Positions 33,584-44,992 of a DNA stretch of 64,000 bases are shown one piece after another; the stretch's first letter is position 1, and each line of letters opens with the position of its first letter. The notes beneath the pieces were generated by a model. That model saw only the letters and a list, made by a program, of their open reading frames with translations, did not search any database and was not told the origin of the DNA. Origin of the DNA: Aquarana catesbeiana (Eukaryota; Chordata; Amphibia; Anura; Ranidae); the NCBI RefSeq assembly GCF_042186555.1, contig NC_133325.1, positions 90,734,982-90,798,981 of the forward strand, in the 5' to 3' direction. The position numbers and the translations under genes are program-made.

Positions 33584-33708
33584 TAATTTTCTAAGAAAGA
33601 AAAAGTTGACTTTACATGCGAGAGAAAAAAAAAAAAAAAAAACGGCCAGTGGTTAACACATTGGGGGGGCGGCTGTAGAAGGAAAAAGGAGGTAGATTAA
33701 AACATTAC

Positions 33709-33848
33709 CGCTCATCTGTATCTACTCTCACTGGAGAGAGCTGGTTGCTTTTGTTGCCAATGCCCAGCTGCCCATTCATGTTTGCTCCCCAGGAGTAGAG
33801 ATAACCCTGATCCGTCAGGCCCATAGTGTGGCTATAGCCACATACAAT
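33709..33848 (-). CDS. RCBTB1: RCBTB1 exon: RCC1 repeat
   Basis: The exon reads IVCGYSHTMGLTDQGYLYSW then GANMNGQLGIGNKSN and SPVRVDTDER. The W-G-A-N..GQLG.GN signature identifies an RCC1 propeller blade. It starts in phase 0 after atttttgcag and ends with two bases of an Arg codon before gtaatg. The upstream 3' splice site lies within about 10 bases of the end of DIRS copy B. Confidence 0.97.
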
Positions 33849-34199
33849 CTGCAAAAATAAAAATAGGGTTTTTATAACAGCTTACCTGTAAAATCCTTTT
33901 CTTTTGAAGTACATCACGGGACACAGAGCCATATTAATTACTATGTGGGTTATAGTCCACCTTCAGGTGCTGGACACTGGCACACCCTAAACAGGAAGTT
34001 GCCTCCCTATATAACCCCTCCCACTACTGGGAGTATCTCAGTTTTGTAGCAAAGAAATACACGTGTATACTAGAAAGAGGGGCGGGACCTCTGTGTCCCG
34101 TGATGTACTTCAAAAGGAAAGGACTTTACAGTAAGCTGTTCTAAAAATCCTATTTTCTTTAATCGTACATCACAGGACACAGAGCCATAGTAATTACTA

Positions 34200-35268
34200 T
34201 GTGGGAAGTCCCAGAGCAATGCCAACTGAGGGGAGGGAGACAACCAAAGTAGGGCACCATGAGATCAGAGGATTTATACTGCTGCCTGCAGTACACTGCG
34301 CCCAAAGACATCCTCATGTCTTTACATCCACCAGATAGAATCTGGTAAATCTATATGGATTGAAGACCAAGTTGCCGCCTTGCAGAATTGAGCCATAGAG
34401 GCTTGGTGATGCACTGCCCACGAAACAGCCCTAGAGGAGTGCGCTTTGATTTGAGAGGGTAGAACTACCTCTTTAAACCATAAGCTTGAAAGATTGCTTG
34501 TCAAATCCATTTAGAAATAGAAGATTTTGATGCTGCCTATCCTCTTTTAGGACCTTCAGGCAACAAAACATCCGTTTTCCGAATCTGAGCAGTCGCCTTT
34601 AAGTAGACTGACTGCTCTCACCACATCAAGAGAATGTAGCGATTTTTCTTCCATAGAACAGGGTTCTGGAAAAAGAGAAGATAGAACAATATCCTGGTTT
34701 AGATAAAAATATATTACCTTCAGTAAAAAGGACGACGACAATACTACCTTATCCTTGTGAATAAAAATATGGCTCTTTACCTGAAAGAGCAGCCAATTCT
34801 GATACCCTTCTTGCAGCAGATATGGTTACCAGAAAAAAAATATAGTTTCCTTGTCAAAAAAGGACCAAGGGAATTTGTTGTATTGGCCCAAAAAAAGGCG
34901 GTTTTGTAACGCCTACAAAACTAAATTCAAGTCCCAAGGCTTCAGGGGTCAGATTAAGCCGTGTCACCCCCTGAATAAAGTTACGAACCAAAGAATGCGA
35001 AGTGGTCATTGAAATAAGACCGATAAGGCCGAGACCTGTCCTTAGAAAGCACTCAAGGCCAGCCTCATTTCTCACCCCAGAAAGTCAAGGATTCTACCTT
35101 TGACCCATTTCCAGGGGTACAACCCCTGGTTTCACACCAGGAGACATACGTTTCCCAGACTCCATAATATATAATTATGGAGGCCGGCTCCCTTGCATTA
35201 ACCAAGGTAGAAACTACTGAATCTGACAGCCCCCGCTTCTTCAGAGTGTGGGTCTCAATAGCCAGACT
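34200..35268 (-). pseudogene. DIRS B tyrosine recombinase remnant
   Basis: From right to left the minus strand reads RGLSDSVVSTLVNAREPASI and YVSWCETRGCTPGN (N-terminal core-binding region), then SLHSLDVVRAVSLLKG, then SQIKAHSSRAVSWAVHHQAS, the box with catalytic His-x-x-Arg. SMAQFCKAATWSSIH follows. Frames are broken by small indels; the final Tyr region is not readable. Confidence 0.82.
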
Positions 35269-35273
35269 GTTAA

Positions 35274-36229
35274 CCACTTCCCTACCCGGCTATTGTCAAA
35301 TGACATCCACAGATGGGATCTCCCATCCTGGGTGGACATCATGATGGCCTGGGCTTCCCGGCCGCCTAGGGGGCGCAAGCGCCCGCCGCGTTGCTCGGGA
35401 CCCGGTGCGTGTGCCTGGCGGCCGCGATTGCACGATTGTAAACACACAGATCCACGTCCTGTCAGTTGAGAGGAGACCGATCTGTGTTCCCAGTACAGCG
35501 GAACACTGATCAGTCTCCTCCCCTTGTATGTCCCCGCCCCTTACAATTAGAATGATTCCCTAGGAAACATATTTAACCCCTTGTGTCCCCCTAGTGGTTA
35601 ACCCCTTCACTGCCTGAAACATTTACACAGTAATCAATGCAATTTTATAGCATTGACCGCTGTATAAAATGTGAATGGTCCCAAAAATGTGTCAAAAGTG
35701 TCTGATGTGTCCGCCATAGTGTCAGTCACGAAGAAAAAAAATAAATAAATAAAAATAAATAAATAGCGATCGCCGCTATTACTAGTAAAAAAATAAATAT
35801 TTTTGTTTTAAAAATGCCATAAATCTATCCCGTATTTTGTAGACGCTATAACTTTTGCGCAAACCAATCAATATACACTTATTGCGATTTTTTTTTACCA
35901 AAAATATGTAGAAGAATACGTATCGGCCGAAACTGAGGAAAATTTTTTTTTTTTTTTTTTTTAAATTGGGATATTTATTATAGCAAAAAGTAAAAAATAG
36001 TGTGTTTTTCAAAATTGTCACTCTTTTGCTTATAGCGCAAAAAATAAAAACCGCAGAGGTGCTCAAATACCACCAAAAGAAAGCTCTATTTGTGGGGAAA
36101 AAAGGACATCAATTTTTTTTTGGGTACAACGTCGCACGACCGCGCAATTGTCGTTTAAAGTGCGACAGCGCTGGAAACTAAAAATTGGCCTGGGAAGGAA
36201 GGGGGTGAAAATGCCCTGTATTGAACCAG
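35274..36229. mobile_element. piggyBac-like element inserted in DIRS B
   Basis: TTAA at 35270-35273 and 36230-36233 flanks the insertion. DIRS A at about 17026-17029 has the empty site, cattaaatttag, with a single TTAA. The element begins CCACTTCCCTACCC and carries ataacttttgcgcaaaccaa and tacgtatcggccgaaactga. It is non-coding. Confidence 0.92.
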
Positions 36230-36235
36230 TTAAAT

Positions 36236-37075
36236 TTAGGGTTTGTTAAGTAGGATGGAACTCCGGACCTTGCGAGAGAAGGTCTGGCCGTGATAGTAAG
36301 GTCCATGGATTCCCCTACTGCCATCTTTACGATCTCTGCATACCAAGATTTCCTGGGCCCCGCTGGGGGCCACAAGAATCAACGACTTCCCTTCCTGCTT
36401 GATCCTGCGAAGAAGTCGTGGACGCAGGCAGAATAGGAGGGAATACATAAAATCAGTGAGAACCAATTCCACGGGAATAGCAAGGTATCTGTCCCACATG
36501 ATAGCGGATCCTTTTTTCTTGACACAAAATTGTCGATTTCTTTGTTGAACCTGGACGCAAACAGATCTAATGTCTGGGATCCCCCATTTTTGACAGGATG
36601 ATATCGGGTGAAGGAACCATTCTCCCGGGAACAACTGCTGGCGACTCAAGTAGTCCGCCTGCCAATTTCCTATTCCTAGAATGAAGACTGCCGACAGGCA
36701 AAGTACATTGTTTTCTGCCCAAGATAGGATATGATTCACCTTTCTCTGGGCCGCACAACTTCTTGTGCCCCCCTGGTGATTAATATAGGCCATTGCTGTG
36801 GCATTGTCGGATTGAAACCTGGCAGGACAATAACATGAACTTAACGTTCAGGCTCTCAGGACCAAAAGCTCTGCCTGAATTTCTAAAATGTTAATGGGCA
36901 AGGCCCTTTCTGATCTGGGCCACATCTCTTGGACAGTTGCCTCTTCCAGTACTGTTCCCCAACCTAAACAAAAAAAGTTGGCATATGTTGTTACCACTTC
37001 CCAGGTAACTGAAGGAAGTATTTTCCCCTTAGTAGATTTTTGGATATTAAACATAAAACTGAGGCTCCGGCGCAC
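36236..37075 (-). pseudogene. DIRS B RNase H region remnant
   Basis: One 185-codon frame (36236-36793) reads MAYINHQGGTRSCAAQRKVN, NWQADYLSRQQLFPGEWFLH, PGRLSRKVRSSIL-type connection sequence and RRIKQEGKSLILVAPSGA. To its right, FNIQKSTKGKILPSVTWEVV and PINILEIQAELLVLRA give the N-terminal half of RNase H. Better preserved than in A. Confidence 0.87.
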
Positions 37076-37077
37076 CC

Positions 37078-37098
37078 AGCCTACAGCACCTGGTATTT
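37078..37098 (-). pseudogene. 5S rRNA 3'-end remnant in DIRS B
   Basis: The plus strand agcctacagcacctggtatt is the complement of the last 20 bases of 5S rRNA. It is preceded by the same DIRS sequence (gaggctccggcgcaccc) as in copy A. Homology to 5S stops after ggtatttc. The shared junction shows that the 5S joining predates the A/B split. Confidence 0.75.
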
Positions 37099-38880
37099 CA
37101 TCAACCTCACCACGATCCCCTGAGGGAATTAGTCTTCTCCTGCCCCTAGTTCCTCAGTTTGAGGGTCCTGGGTAATGGAAGAGAACCTGTCACATTTTGA
37201 CCCACACTGGGATGCGATTAAAGTCGCTAAACTTTTGTTTTAAAATATCATAAAATAAACAGGGGCTACAGTGTTAAAAACAGTTGCAGACATTTCATGG
37301 CCCTGATGTTCACTCTGACCAGCCACCCCCTCTCAGGGGAGGATGCCATTTGTAGAGATGAGTAGGCTTTCCAGAGCTTGAGGGAGACCCGTTTAGCTCT
37401 ATTTTGGGAGCGTTTCAACCCCCCCTTCTGACCATAGCCCAATGCACAAAGCAGAGGTACTACCAGAAGAAATCGCATCCACTGCTTGAGCAATAGTCCA
37501 GCCACAGCCGCTGCTATTAATGCTCAGCCTGATGCAAATAGTAAATGTGTCAAATAGGAAATGTCTTTATCACCAAAACCTTTCATGCTCCTCTTTGCTC
37601 TTATGTCTCGCCGACAATTTTGCAGCCAGCATAAATATTCTTTAAAAAACACACTCCCACGTTAGAGGACGCCAATGCCGCGCTAAGCCCCACCCCCACA
37701 TCGCGCCCCCTCCTTTTGCAAAGAAAAAAAAAAAGTTTTCCCGCGCAAGCACGGGCCTCCGATCCGACGGGATCAGCTGAATGAGGGAGGGAAGGCATGG
37801 AGGAGACCTGTAAGCTGCTGCCGTGTAGGGCGGTGAAAGAAAAAGACATTGCCTATCCTTTAGTTCTCACTTATACTCAGCCTCTTGGAGGAGAAGAGTA
37901 CAGCTCAGGTGGGGGTGTCTGGAGGAAGCAAAACCCTCCAAACTTACCGGAGGTCTGGCTGCTAGCCGGAGGAAAAAAAAGTCTACTGCTTCTGTGACAC
38001 AGCGTGACTAAGCGAAGCATGAAAAGGTACGTGTTCCATACAGCCCCCAGTGGTGACACTTAGGCATAACATTTACTTTAAGGGAGACATTTCATAAGAA
38101 AATTTAAAAATTCCTTAGAAAAACTCCACTTACCTTTCCCGCCGCAGGGTTTTCTGTGGTAAAACTAACAGACCCAATCTTCACCCTTCACAGTGGGTTC
38201 CGTTAAACCTTCAGGAACCGGGGACCCTCGGGAAAGCCACAACCCTAGACCTGTAAAAAGCACCCCGCCAGTAAAACTTTATGGCCTTAATACCAAAAGT
38301 ACTGGATCCTGGGGTCCAGCTCTCTAAAAAGAAGCGTTACAGGCAAAACCTCGTTTCTTCAGATACGAGGCCCGGGTTCCATTCGATTAGGCCTAAAAGA
38401 CACTGAATGGATCTGGCTGCATAACAAGCCCCAGCAACGATTGCTCCAGAGGAGCTCAGCACAGCACATCTTTACTCGTGACCAACACCTTAGACACCGG
38501 CGAAGAAACAGATACTCCCAGTAGTGGGGGGGGTTATATAGGGAGGCAACTTCCTGTTTAGGGTGTGCCAGTGTCCAGCACCTGAAGGTGGACTAAAACC
38601 CACATAGTAATTACTATGGCTCTGTGTCCCGTGATGTACAATTAAAGAAATAATGCTTTTTTTCCCCCCTCAATAAGTCTAAGGTTACAGATCCAGTATT
38701 CATATAGTAGAAGAACCAAGGCCTTCATCTGTTCAACAAGCACTAATAATGGTAGTATGACATGTTTTTTATTTTGCACTAATCACCAAATCCCCCTGAC
38801 GCAGCCAAGTAGGATCAGAAGATCCTTTCCACAAGCACCAACAGCCACTGTATCCCTGGCCAACCAATCACTGAAGACTA

Positions 38881-39469
38881 GAGCTGCACGATTCTGGCCA
38901 AAATGAGAATCACAATTTTTTTGCTTAGAATAAAGATCACAATACTTGCGGCGAAACATATTTGTTTAGTTAAATTCATGAAAGTATTTTTTTCCAAAAA
39001 AAAAAAAAAAAAAACTCATTTGAAAGACCGCAGCGCAAATACAGTACGACATAAAATATTGCAACCACCACCATTTTATTCTCTAGGGTCTCTGCTAAAA
39101 AAAAAAAAAAAAAAAAAAAATTTTTTATATAGATATAGTTTGGGTGTTCCATGTAATTTTCTAGCAAAAAATTATGTTTTTAACTTGAAGCCAACAAGTG
39201 TCAGAAAAAAAAGTTTAGTCTAAGTGGTTAAACTTCCCTCATTTATAGACCGAAGTTAATTCCTTTGATCTAAAAAACAAAAATGTTACAATGGTTATAG
39301 TTAGCTCAGCAGCTGAGGAATGTTGTGATACTTGGCAGACTGCCTGTTTTTTTTTTTTGACAGCTGTCGGCTTGACTTCGGCTTCTCTGCAGAAAGAATC
39401 GGGAAAAAGCTTGGTTAAGATCTCAAGAGGGAATCAAAACTGCAATCTCGATTAATGATCGTGCAGCTC
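38881..39469. mobile_element. TIR element with GAGCTGCACGAT ends
   Basis: The ends gagctgcacgattctgg and gatcgtgcagctc are inverted repeats next to TA dinucleotides on both sides. Inside (about 38990-39231) is the 3' third of a piggyBac-like element, with gaccgcagcgcaaatac and aattttctagcaaaaaatta, ending aagtggttaa. Long A-runs occur. Non-coding. Confidence 0.65.
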
Positions 39470-39950
39470 TAAAGACCATACATATTTGAAAACTCTTCCC
39501 ACTCCTGTGAGATGCTGGCACAGGGAGTTTAGGGCTGCATACATACATGTGTGTAAAGACATGTAAAGAAATAACCTAGAGGAGAGGTGGGGCCTTAATC
39601 GCTAAGCACATCCTCATGCCTGCATGTCTTAGCTAAGAGCACATGGATTCCAAGAAATAAGTGTCACGTGATTCATCTACCCTTAGCTCAAGATGGCCAT
39701 GGCTAGAAATACTAGGGGAGGTATTTTTCAAAGTAATTTCTCAACAAAATATAGCAAGGAGAAAAGAACGGGTCAGTTTGCTTTGAAAAATTAAAAATGA
39801 AAAGGTCAGGATTCAAAAAAGCTGTGGCTACACTTCTCTAAACAGATATGCAACTTCAGTTGTCTATAGATAGGACATTTTTTTTTTTTATACAATTTGA
39901 ACTGAAAGTAATTTTATGTTAAAGATGCTGATCTAATAGATAAGACATAC

Positions 39951-40058
39951 CTGCACCACACAAACGTGCTGGACAAACACTACTCGACATGGTATTAGCT
40001 GGTTTCCAGCATTACCCAGCCCAAGCTGGCCCGTGCCATTGTAACCCCAGCCATAAAC
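39951..40058 (-). CDS. RCBTB1: RCBTB1 exon: RCC1 repeat
   Basis: The 36-codon exon reads VYGWGYNGTGQLGLGNAGN then QLIPCRVVFVQHVCVVQ. It is a propeller blade with the usual YGWGYNG.GQLGLGN signature. Both ends are phase 0, with cccag before it and gtatgt after it. The human counterpart that I recall has GNGQLGLGNNGNQLTPVRV. Confidence 0.97.
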
Positions 40059-40237
40059 CTGGGAAAGTCAAGAAGGGGAAACAAAAAAAAAAAAAAAAAA
40101 AAAAAAAAAACAAAGTTAACACTGAAGCAGCACTAAAGATCCCCTCTGGCTCAATGTCACCCCCTGCCCACTTCCCTCTAATTGCCAAAAACAAAAAAGC
40201 TAAATGCCTGTTTTTAGCTTACCTTACAGTTGACTGA

Positions 40238-42483
40238 AATCATAAAGAGTCAGGGAACGCATATGTGATAAAGAGGAGCATCCACAACTGCATCACTCCA
40301 ACTGTCAGTTATGGAAAACAATCCCAGCCCAAGAAGCACTTTCTCCAGGTAAGTGGATGTATATATGAATATACTGCAGCCTTTTTACCTCAAATGTAAG
40401 GGCACCACAATAGCATAATATTGCTTAAAACCACTATTTTATTTTTAAAATGATAGTACACTCACATTTCCATAAAAGGTAACAGGCAAGGTATCTCATA
40501 AAAAGGTCCATAAAATGTAGCGTGCTTACATTGTCCGGTACCGCCTTACATGTTCTGCAATATTGCGGCGTCAGAAGTGTAGCGGGCAAAAAACGCAAGC
40601 ACGTCCCAATGTAATAAAAAAAAAAAAAAAAAAAAAAAAAAGGGAGTGACCCACCGGAAGTAGTCAGTCCGCTCTCATGTGGTTCACCATGCGCTCCAAG
40701 GACTGGAAGAGATTGCAGATCGGTCCCGCTGTTCTCAGACCACAATGGGAGTATATTGAATAAAAGAAATACTATGAAAGACAAGAAAAGCTCTCTACTT
40801 GCCAAGAAAAAGGAAACCATAACAAAGATAGTATTACACTGTCCTCTATATGAAATAAAACATTGCATAATTCATTCATTCAACATTGCATAATTCCACC
40901 AATCTAAATTTTGAAAAGCACGCGAGGTAAACACGCCATCTAGTGGACATAATATATACAATAGTCAAATATCCCATACAGATTCAATTCATAAAAATAC
41001 ATAAAATATTTAAAAAGAGAAAGAGGATAAACAGGGAAAAAAAAATGCGTAAATGAGTAAATTATCAGCAGAACTATCTCATATTGCAAGAGTTATTCAA
41101 CCATTGTTGATAAAGCAATTGACATCCCACTCTATATTCATTCCAAATAGTGAATAACTCTTAAGGTCATATATCCAACGGGTCTCTATTCTGGAGATTT
41201 CCCGCCAGATATTGCTATCCCTCCAATGTGGAGAAAATCTGTCAATTCCCTAAATCAGTGTTCCCTTTGGGTTCTTTGCATGACAAAGCGAGTAATGCTT
41301 GGAAACTTTGTTTTGGGAAACCATGCCGTATAGTGCCTAAATGTTAGTTGACTCTGATTTGCAGAGTTCTAATTGTCTGGCCCACATATTGCAGGCCACA
41401 TGGGCACTGTAAGAGACAATATTTTTTGAAGAGCATGTTATGAATGATTTGATGTCATATGTTCTGGAAGTTACCAGAGCAAAAATTACACACCCTTCTC
41501 TCTCAGGGTCTTAATGTTGCAAAACCAATCCTGTTGGTATTGATTCCCATCTCTACCAGGAGTGTTCATAGAGTGACCCATGATGTATCTGTTGTCATAG
41601 TCCCCATAACCTCCTGGGGAGTGATCTGTAAGAGGTGCAAACCTATTGAACAAAAGGTGGACCATTCCTCTGTGGGGCCAAATGGCCAAAATTATCACAA
41701 TTCCTCCCAAATCTGTGGCGTATACTGCCTGTACTCATCGGGATCGGAAACATTAGGTTGGAATCTCTCATTCTGATAGAACGGACCTGGTCTCCTAAAG
41801 GCTGGTTTGGATTTAGATTGTCCCTTACGTACATTATTCCAATCTTTGCAGGGTCTGATGAAGCACCAAAGGGGGTGGTTGGGAAGCTAGACGCGAAGAC
41901 GTGGAGCAGGAGTGATTCTGACTTATTCTTATATTCATCTCCATTTATATAAGGTAACAATTTATCCTTGAGTTCATTAACCTCTGCATCCAATCTGATA
42001 AGTTTATTTCTTTTGCGATTAAGAACCGCAACATATCCAAACTAGCATTGTTAAAATATTTGAACCATAGGACTAAATCTTTCATCCTCTTGGGGGTTGA
42101 CTTATTATATTAGGACATGCTTGCGTTTGTCCGCTACTCCTCTGATGCCGCAATATTGCAAAACATGTAAGGCAGTACCGGACGATGTAAGCATTCTACG
42201 TTTTATGGACCTTTTATGAGATTTCTTGCCGGTTACCTTTTATGGAAATGAGAGAGTACTATACATTTTTAAAATATAAAATAATGGTTTTAAGCCATTA
42301 ATATTACGCGATTGTGGTGCCCTTACATTTGAGGTAAAAAGGCCGCAGAATACTCATACATCCACTTACCTGGAGAAAGTGCTTCTTGGGCTGGGATCAC
42401 ATTTTCCATAACTGACAGGAGTTGGAGTGATGCAGTTGAGGATGGTCATCTAACACATACACGTTCCCCGACTATGATTTGAG
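40238..42483 (-). mobile_element. Penelope-like element remnant with inverted terminal arms
   Basis: An arm at about 40238-40612 is repeated in inverted orientation at about 42108-42483 with scattered differences; for example gcatcactccaactgtcagt pairs with its complement in the right arm. The centre codes on the minus strand for a degraded GIY-YIG endonuclease and an upstream fragment (41643-41993). Penelope-like elements are known for direct or inverted terminal copies. Most of the RT is absent. Confidence 0.75.
41090..41460 (-). pseudogene. GIY-YIG endonuclease remnant of the Penelope-like element
   Basis: In successive minus-strand frames I read CPCGLQYVGQTIRTLQIRV, the start of a Penelope-type GIY-YIG domain, and later HWRDSNIWREISRIETRWIY followed by FGMNIEWDVNCFI, the usual C-terminus. 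Stops and at least two frameshifts separate them. The endonuclease would nick target DNA to prime reverse transcription. Confidence 0.75.
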
Positions 42484-43380
42484 AGAGAGTCAACTTCCTC
42501 CGGTAAGCAGGATTGCCTCAACACACTCGCGGTGACAAGTGCATTCAATCCCTTTTCACACTGCTGGTGCTGGGACTTCTTTACCAACCTGTCATCCATC
42601 ATTGTTGGCAGTTTCTGAATAGGACTGTTCATCACAGAGCTTATATTGCAATTTCTCCCTATTATAGATTTGTTTTTAGTGGTTCCATGATCAAAACCTT
42701 TAGTGCTGGCTGCCGTGGTCACTGTTACTAGCTTTACATTTTAGCCAAAGCGCAGATTTTGTTTATGTATTTAGCTTACCTTAACCTGCGGTCACGTGAA
42801 GCTACAAAGTAATTTTGGTTTACTTCCTGCTTTGGGTTCTTCTTTAGGAATCTATGTCACTACTTGTGTGATGTGGACACTTTATTGGATGGTTCCAGTG
42901 GAGTCCTCTCAAAACAAAAGGACGACCTGATGGAAGGGGGTGTGGTGGTGCAATTGGTGACCGGTGGTCTGGGGGGGGGCATTGCAGCATTCGATTAGAG
43001 GGGGTGAGAAGGAGGGGCGATAAAAGTTAGTGGTCTGAGTGGAACTTAAATGATCACATGGAATGCATTTAAATGTTAACTTTGATCAAACAATTGCAGT
43101 TTTTGACAGATGCTGAACAGTTAAGCACTCAATTCTTTCATCTACTGGGGACACAAGTGTTGAGATCTCTGCACCCAAGTTAGTAGAGCTGCTCATCAGG
43201 AATGACCGCTATGAAATGATTACATTCTGGCATTAAATTGGTAATATATTGTGATGAAAGTAATGGAAGTTTTACCAGGCCCAGGAAAGCTACAAACTTG
43301 GAAATACAATACCTAGTGCATACACTTGTAAACTATAGAACACCAACAGCATTACAGGAAGCACAACCTTTTAACATCTA
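42484..43380. other. RCBTB1 intron, unclassified
   Basis: A 90-codon minus-strand frame at 42450-42722 starts just outside the Penelope arm and could be its 5' coding remnant, but has no motif I recognise. The remainder has G-runs near 42970 and no identifiable element. Confidence 0.3.
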
Positions 43381-43384
43381 TACT

Positions 43385-43850
43385 AGGGATGTGCCGATAC
43401 CAGTTTAAGACCGAGTACTAATATTTTCTCAAGTACTTGTCAATACCAATTACAGATACACATTTTGCCCTTGGACGCATTTAGCCCTGGTTGACACCAG
43501 TGTGGTTTGAAATTGCACCACTTCAGCACGATTTCAAAGCTACAGATCAGTACAATTTAGACCTCCGATTCCATGGCGGCTTGCGTCCTCGTTTAAAAGT
43601 CAATGCAAGTCGCAATTGAATTCAGAAAAGTAAAGTAGTGCAGGAACCTTTCAAAGTTGCTGCGACTTGAGTTGCATGATGTGAATGGTTCCATTGGTGG
43701 CAATGGGGTGCAGCTTAAAGTCATCGGTTTTAGTATCGGAGTATTTACACAAGTACTCGCGCAAATGCTTAGCATCGGCACAGATACCAGTGCAATGCTA
43801 ATTAGCAGAACAAACTTATATCTATCACAAGGAGGGAAAAATAAGACTGC
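43385..43850. mobile_element. hAT-like MITE with a second MITE inside
   Basis: The left end agggatgtgccgatacc and the words cagagtact-type repeats, with agcatcggcacagatacc near the right end, form imperfect inverted termini of a hAT-like MITE. Inside, 43492-43715 is a second, palindromic element (ccctggttgacaccagtg to its complement). It lies directly against the 3' side of the exon at 43866-44024. Confidence 0.5.
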
Positions 43851-43865
43851 ACATACTGAACTCAC

Positions 43866-44024
43866 CTGTCCATTGTCTGTAATAGCCATGGAACATGTTG
43901 GACCGGCTGCAACAGCAACCACTGTCTTGCTCTGCAGCTGTGCAGACACTTTCCGAGGAGTCTGCTGGTTTGTAGTGGTCCCTGTGCCAATCTGTCCACA
44001 ATTATTATAGCCCCAGGCATACAC
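43866..44024 (-). CDS. RCBTB1: RCBTB1 exon: RCC1 repeat
   Basis: The 53-codon exon reads VYAWGYNNCGQIGTGTTTN, then QQTPRKVSAQLQSKTVVA and ITDNGQ. The AWGYNN.GQ.G.G signature marks an RCC1 blade. It is phase 0 at both ends (aacttag before, gtgagt after). The stretch VAVAAGPTCSMAI replaces VGIACGQTSSMAV of the human protein as recalled, so the otherwise common Cys-Gly of the blade is lost. Confidence 0.96.
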
Positions 44025-44992
44025 CTAAGTTATGAAAACCAAACATTTAGCATAAGGCAATTAACACCCATTTTATTTAAAAGGTGTTTAGAAATGAAAA
44101 GGTTCCAATACTTAGACACAAATGACGCATTTTAATTGCAATAATGATAGTAAAGCCTTGTAACTTATTTTCAACTTTTTGGAGAACAGTCATTATGGAA
44201 AAATTATGACAACTTTGTGTCCTAAACCTATGGTAGTCAAGTGTGAAGATATAGATTATTAAACTGCACTAGTAATAGGATAGCTGCATAACCATTTGCA
44301 ATGAAGGATGCATTATTCCAGTGTGACAATCTACCTTACTCACTTCACCCCAGCCTTAATCTGCATATGATTTTAGCCTGCTGAATGCAATATTCATGAC
44401 TTCCATACACAAAAATGTGTCTCAATTTTTAGGGCTCACATGGGTGCTCAGCCTCACAGCATGAAGAGCTGTATGCAGATAGCATATAGGCGGATGGACA
44501 TGCATCAGCTTTGCGTCCAGGCCTGTGCACCTGCTCCCGCCAAACATTGCTGTGCGAGTATTCGGCCAATTCTATTCACTAGGGCTGCCTGCATGCATCT
44601 GACCACTTTGAGGTAGACTGATGGATCCAACTACAGCCCAGGCAGTGCAGAGCCATTTCCTTTGTGTGCTTTAGAGTGAAGCACAGATGGAAAGACTAGG
44701 TCTTCGTTAGGGTGGAAGATTGATACCACCTTAGGAAGAATGGATGTTCTTGGACGTAGAGGCTACCTTGTCCTTGTGAAGCATGAGGCATTGCTCCTTA
44801 CAACAAGAACGCTTAGGTCAGACATGTCGGACCATGACAAAGGTGATGGCAGTCAAGAAGGCCACGTGCAGGAAAAAAATCATTTAGGGCAATTTCACTC
44901 ATGGTACAAAAGGGTGGTTTCTGCAGGGCAGAGAGCAATACTGAGGAAGAGCAAAGTGTTGTAAAGGAAGAAGGTTCCAAGGTACACCTTAA

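Larger units (their letters stand above)
31440..33656. mobile_element. piggyBac-like 3' fragment, interrupted
   Basis: A T-run is followed by cagccattttattctttagg and gtttggaggttcaaag, the 3' third of the piggyBac-like family (compare 6280-6406). The sequence is cut at 31556 and resumes at 33586 with attttctaagaaag, ending with cggccagtggttaac. The interruption is the 2-kb element at 31557-33583. Confidence 0.7.
33856..38652 (-). mobile_element. DIRS-like retrotransposon B
   Basis: It is the same family as A. The left end (33856-34200) is a palindromic unit followed by tacatcacaggacacagagc. The right end (about 38505-38652) is the inverted terminus, ending tgtcccgtgatgtacaatta. Recombinase and RNase H remnants read on the minus strand. 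RT is missing: the sequence passes from a 20-base 5S remnant straight to gag-side sequence. A piggyBac-like element (35274-36229) sits inside. Confidence 0.87.
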
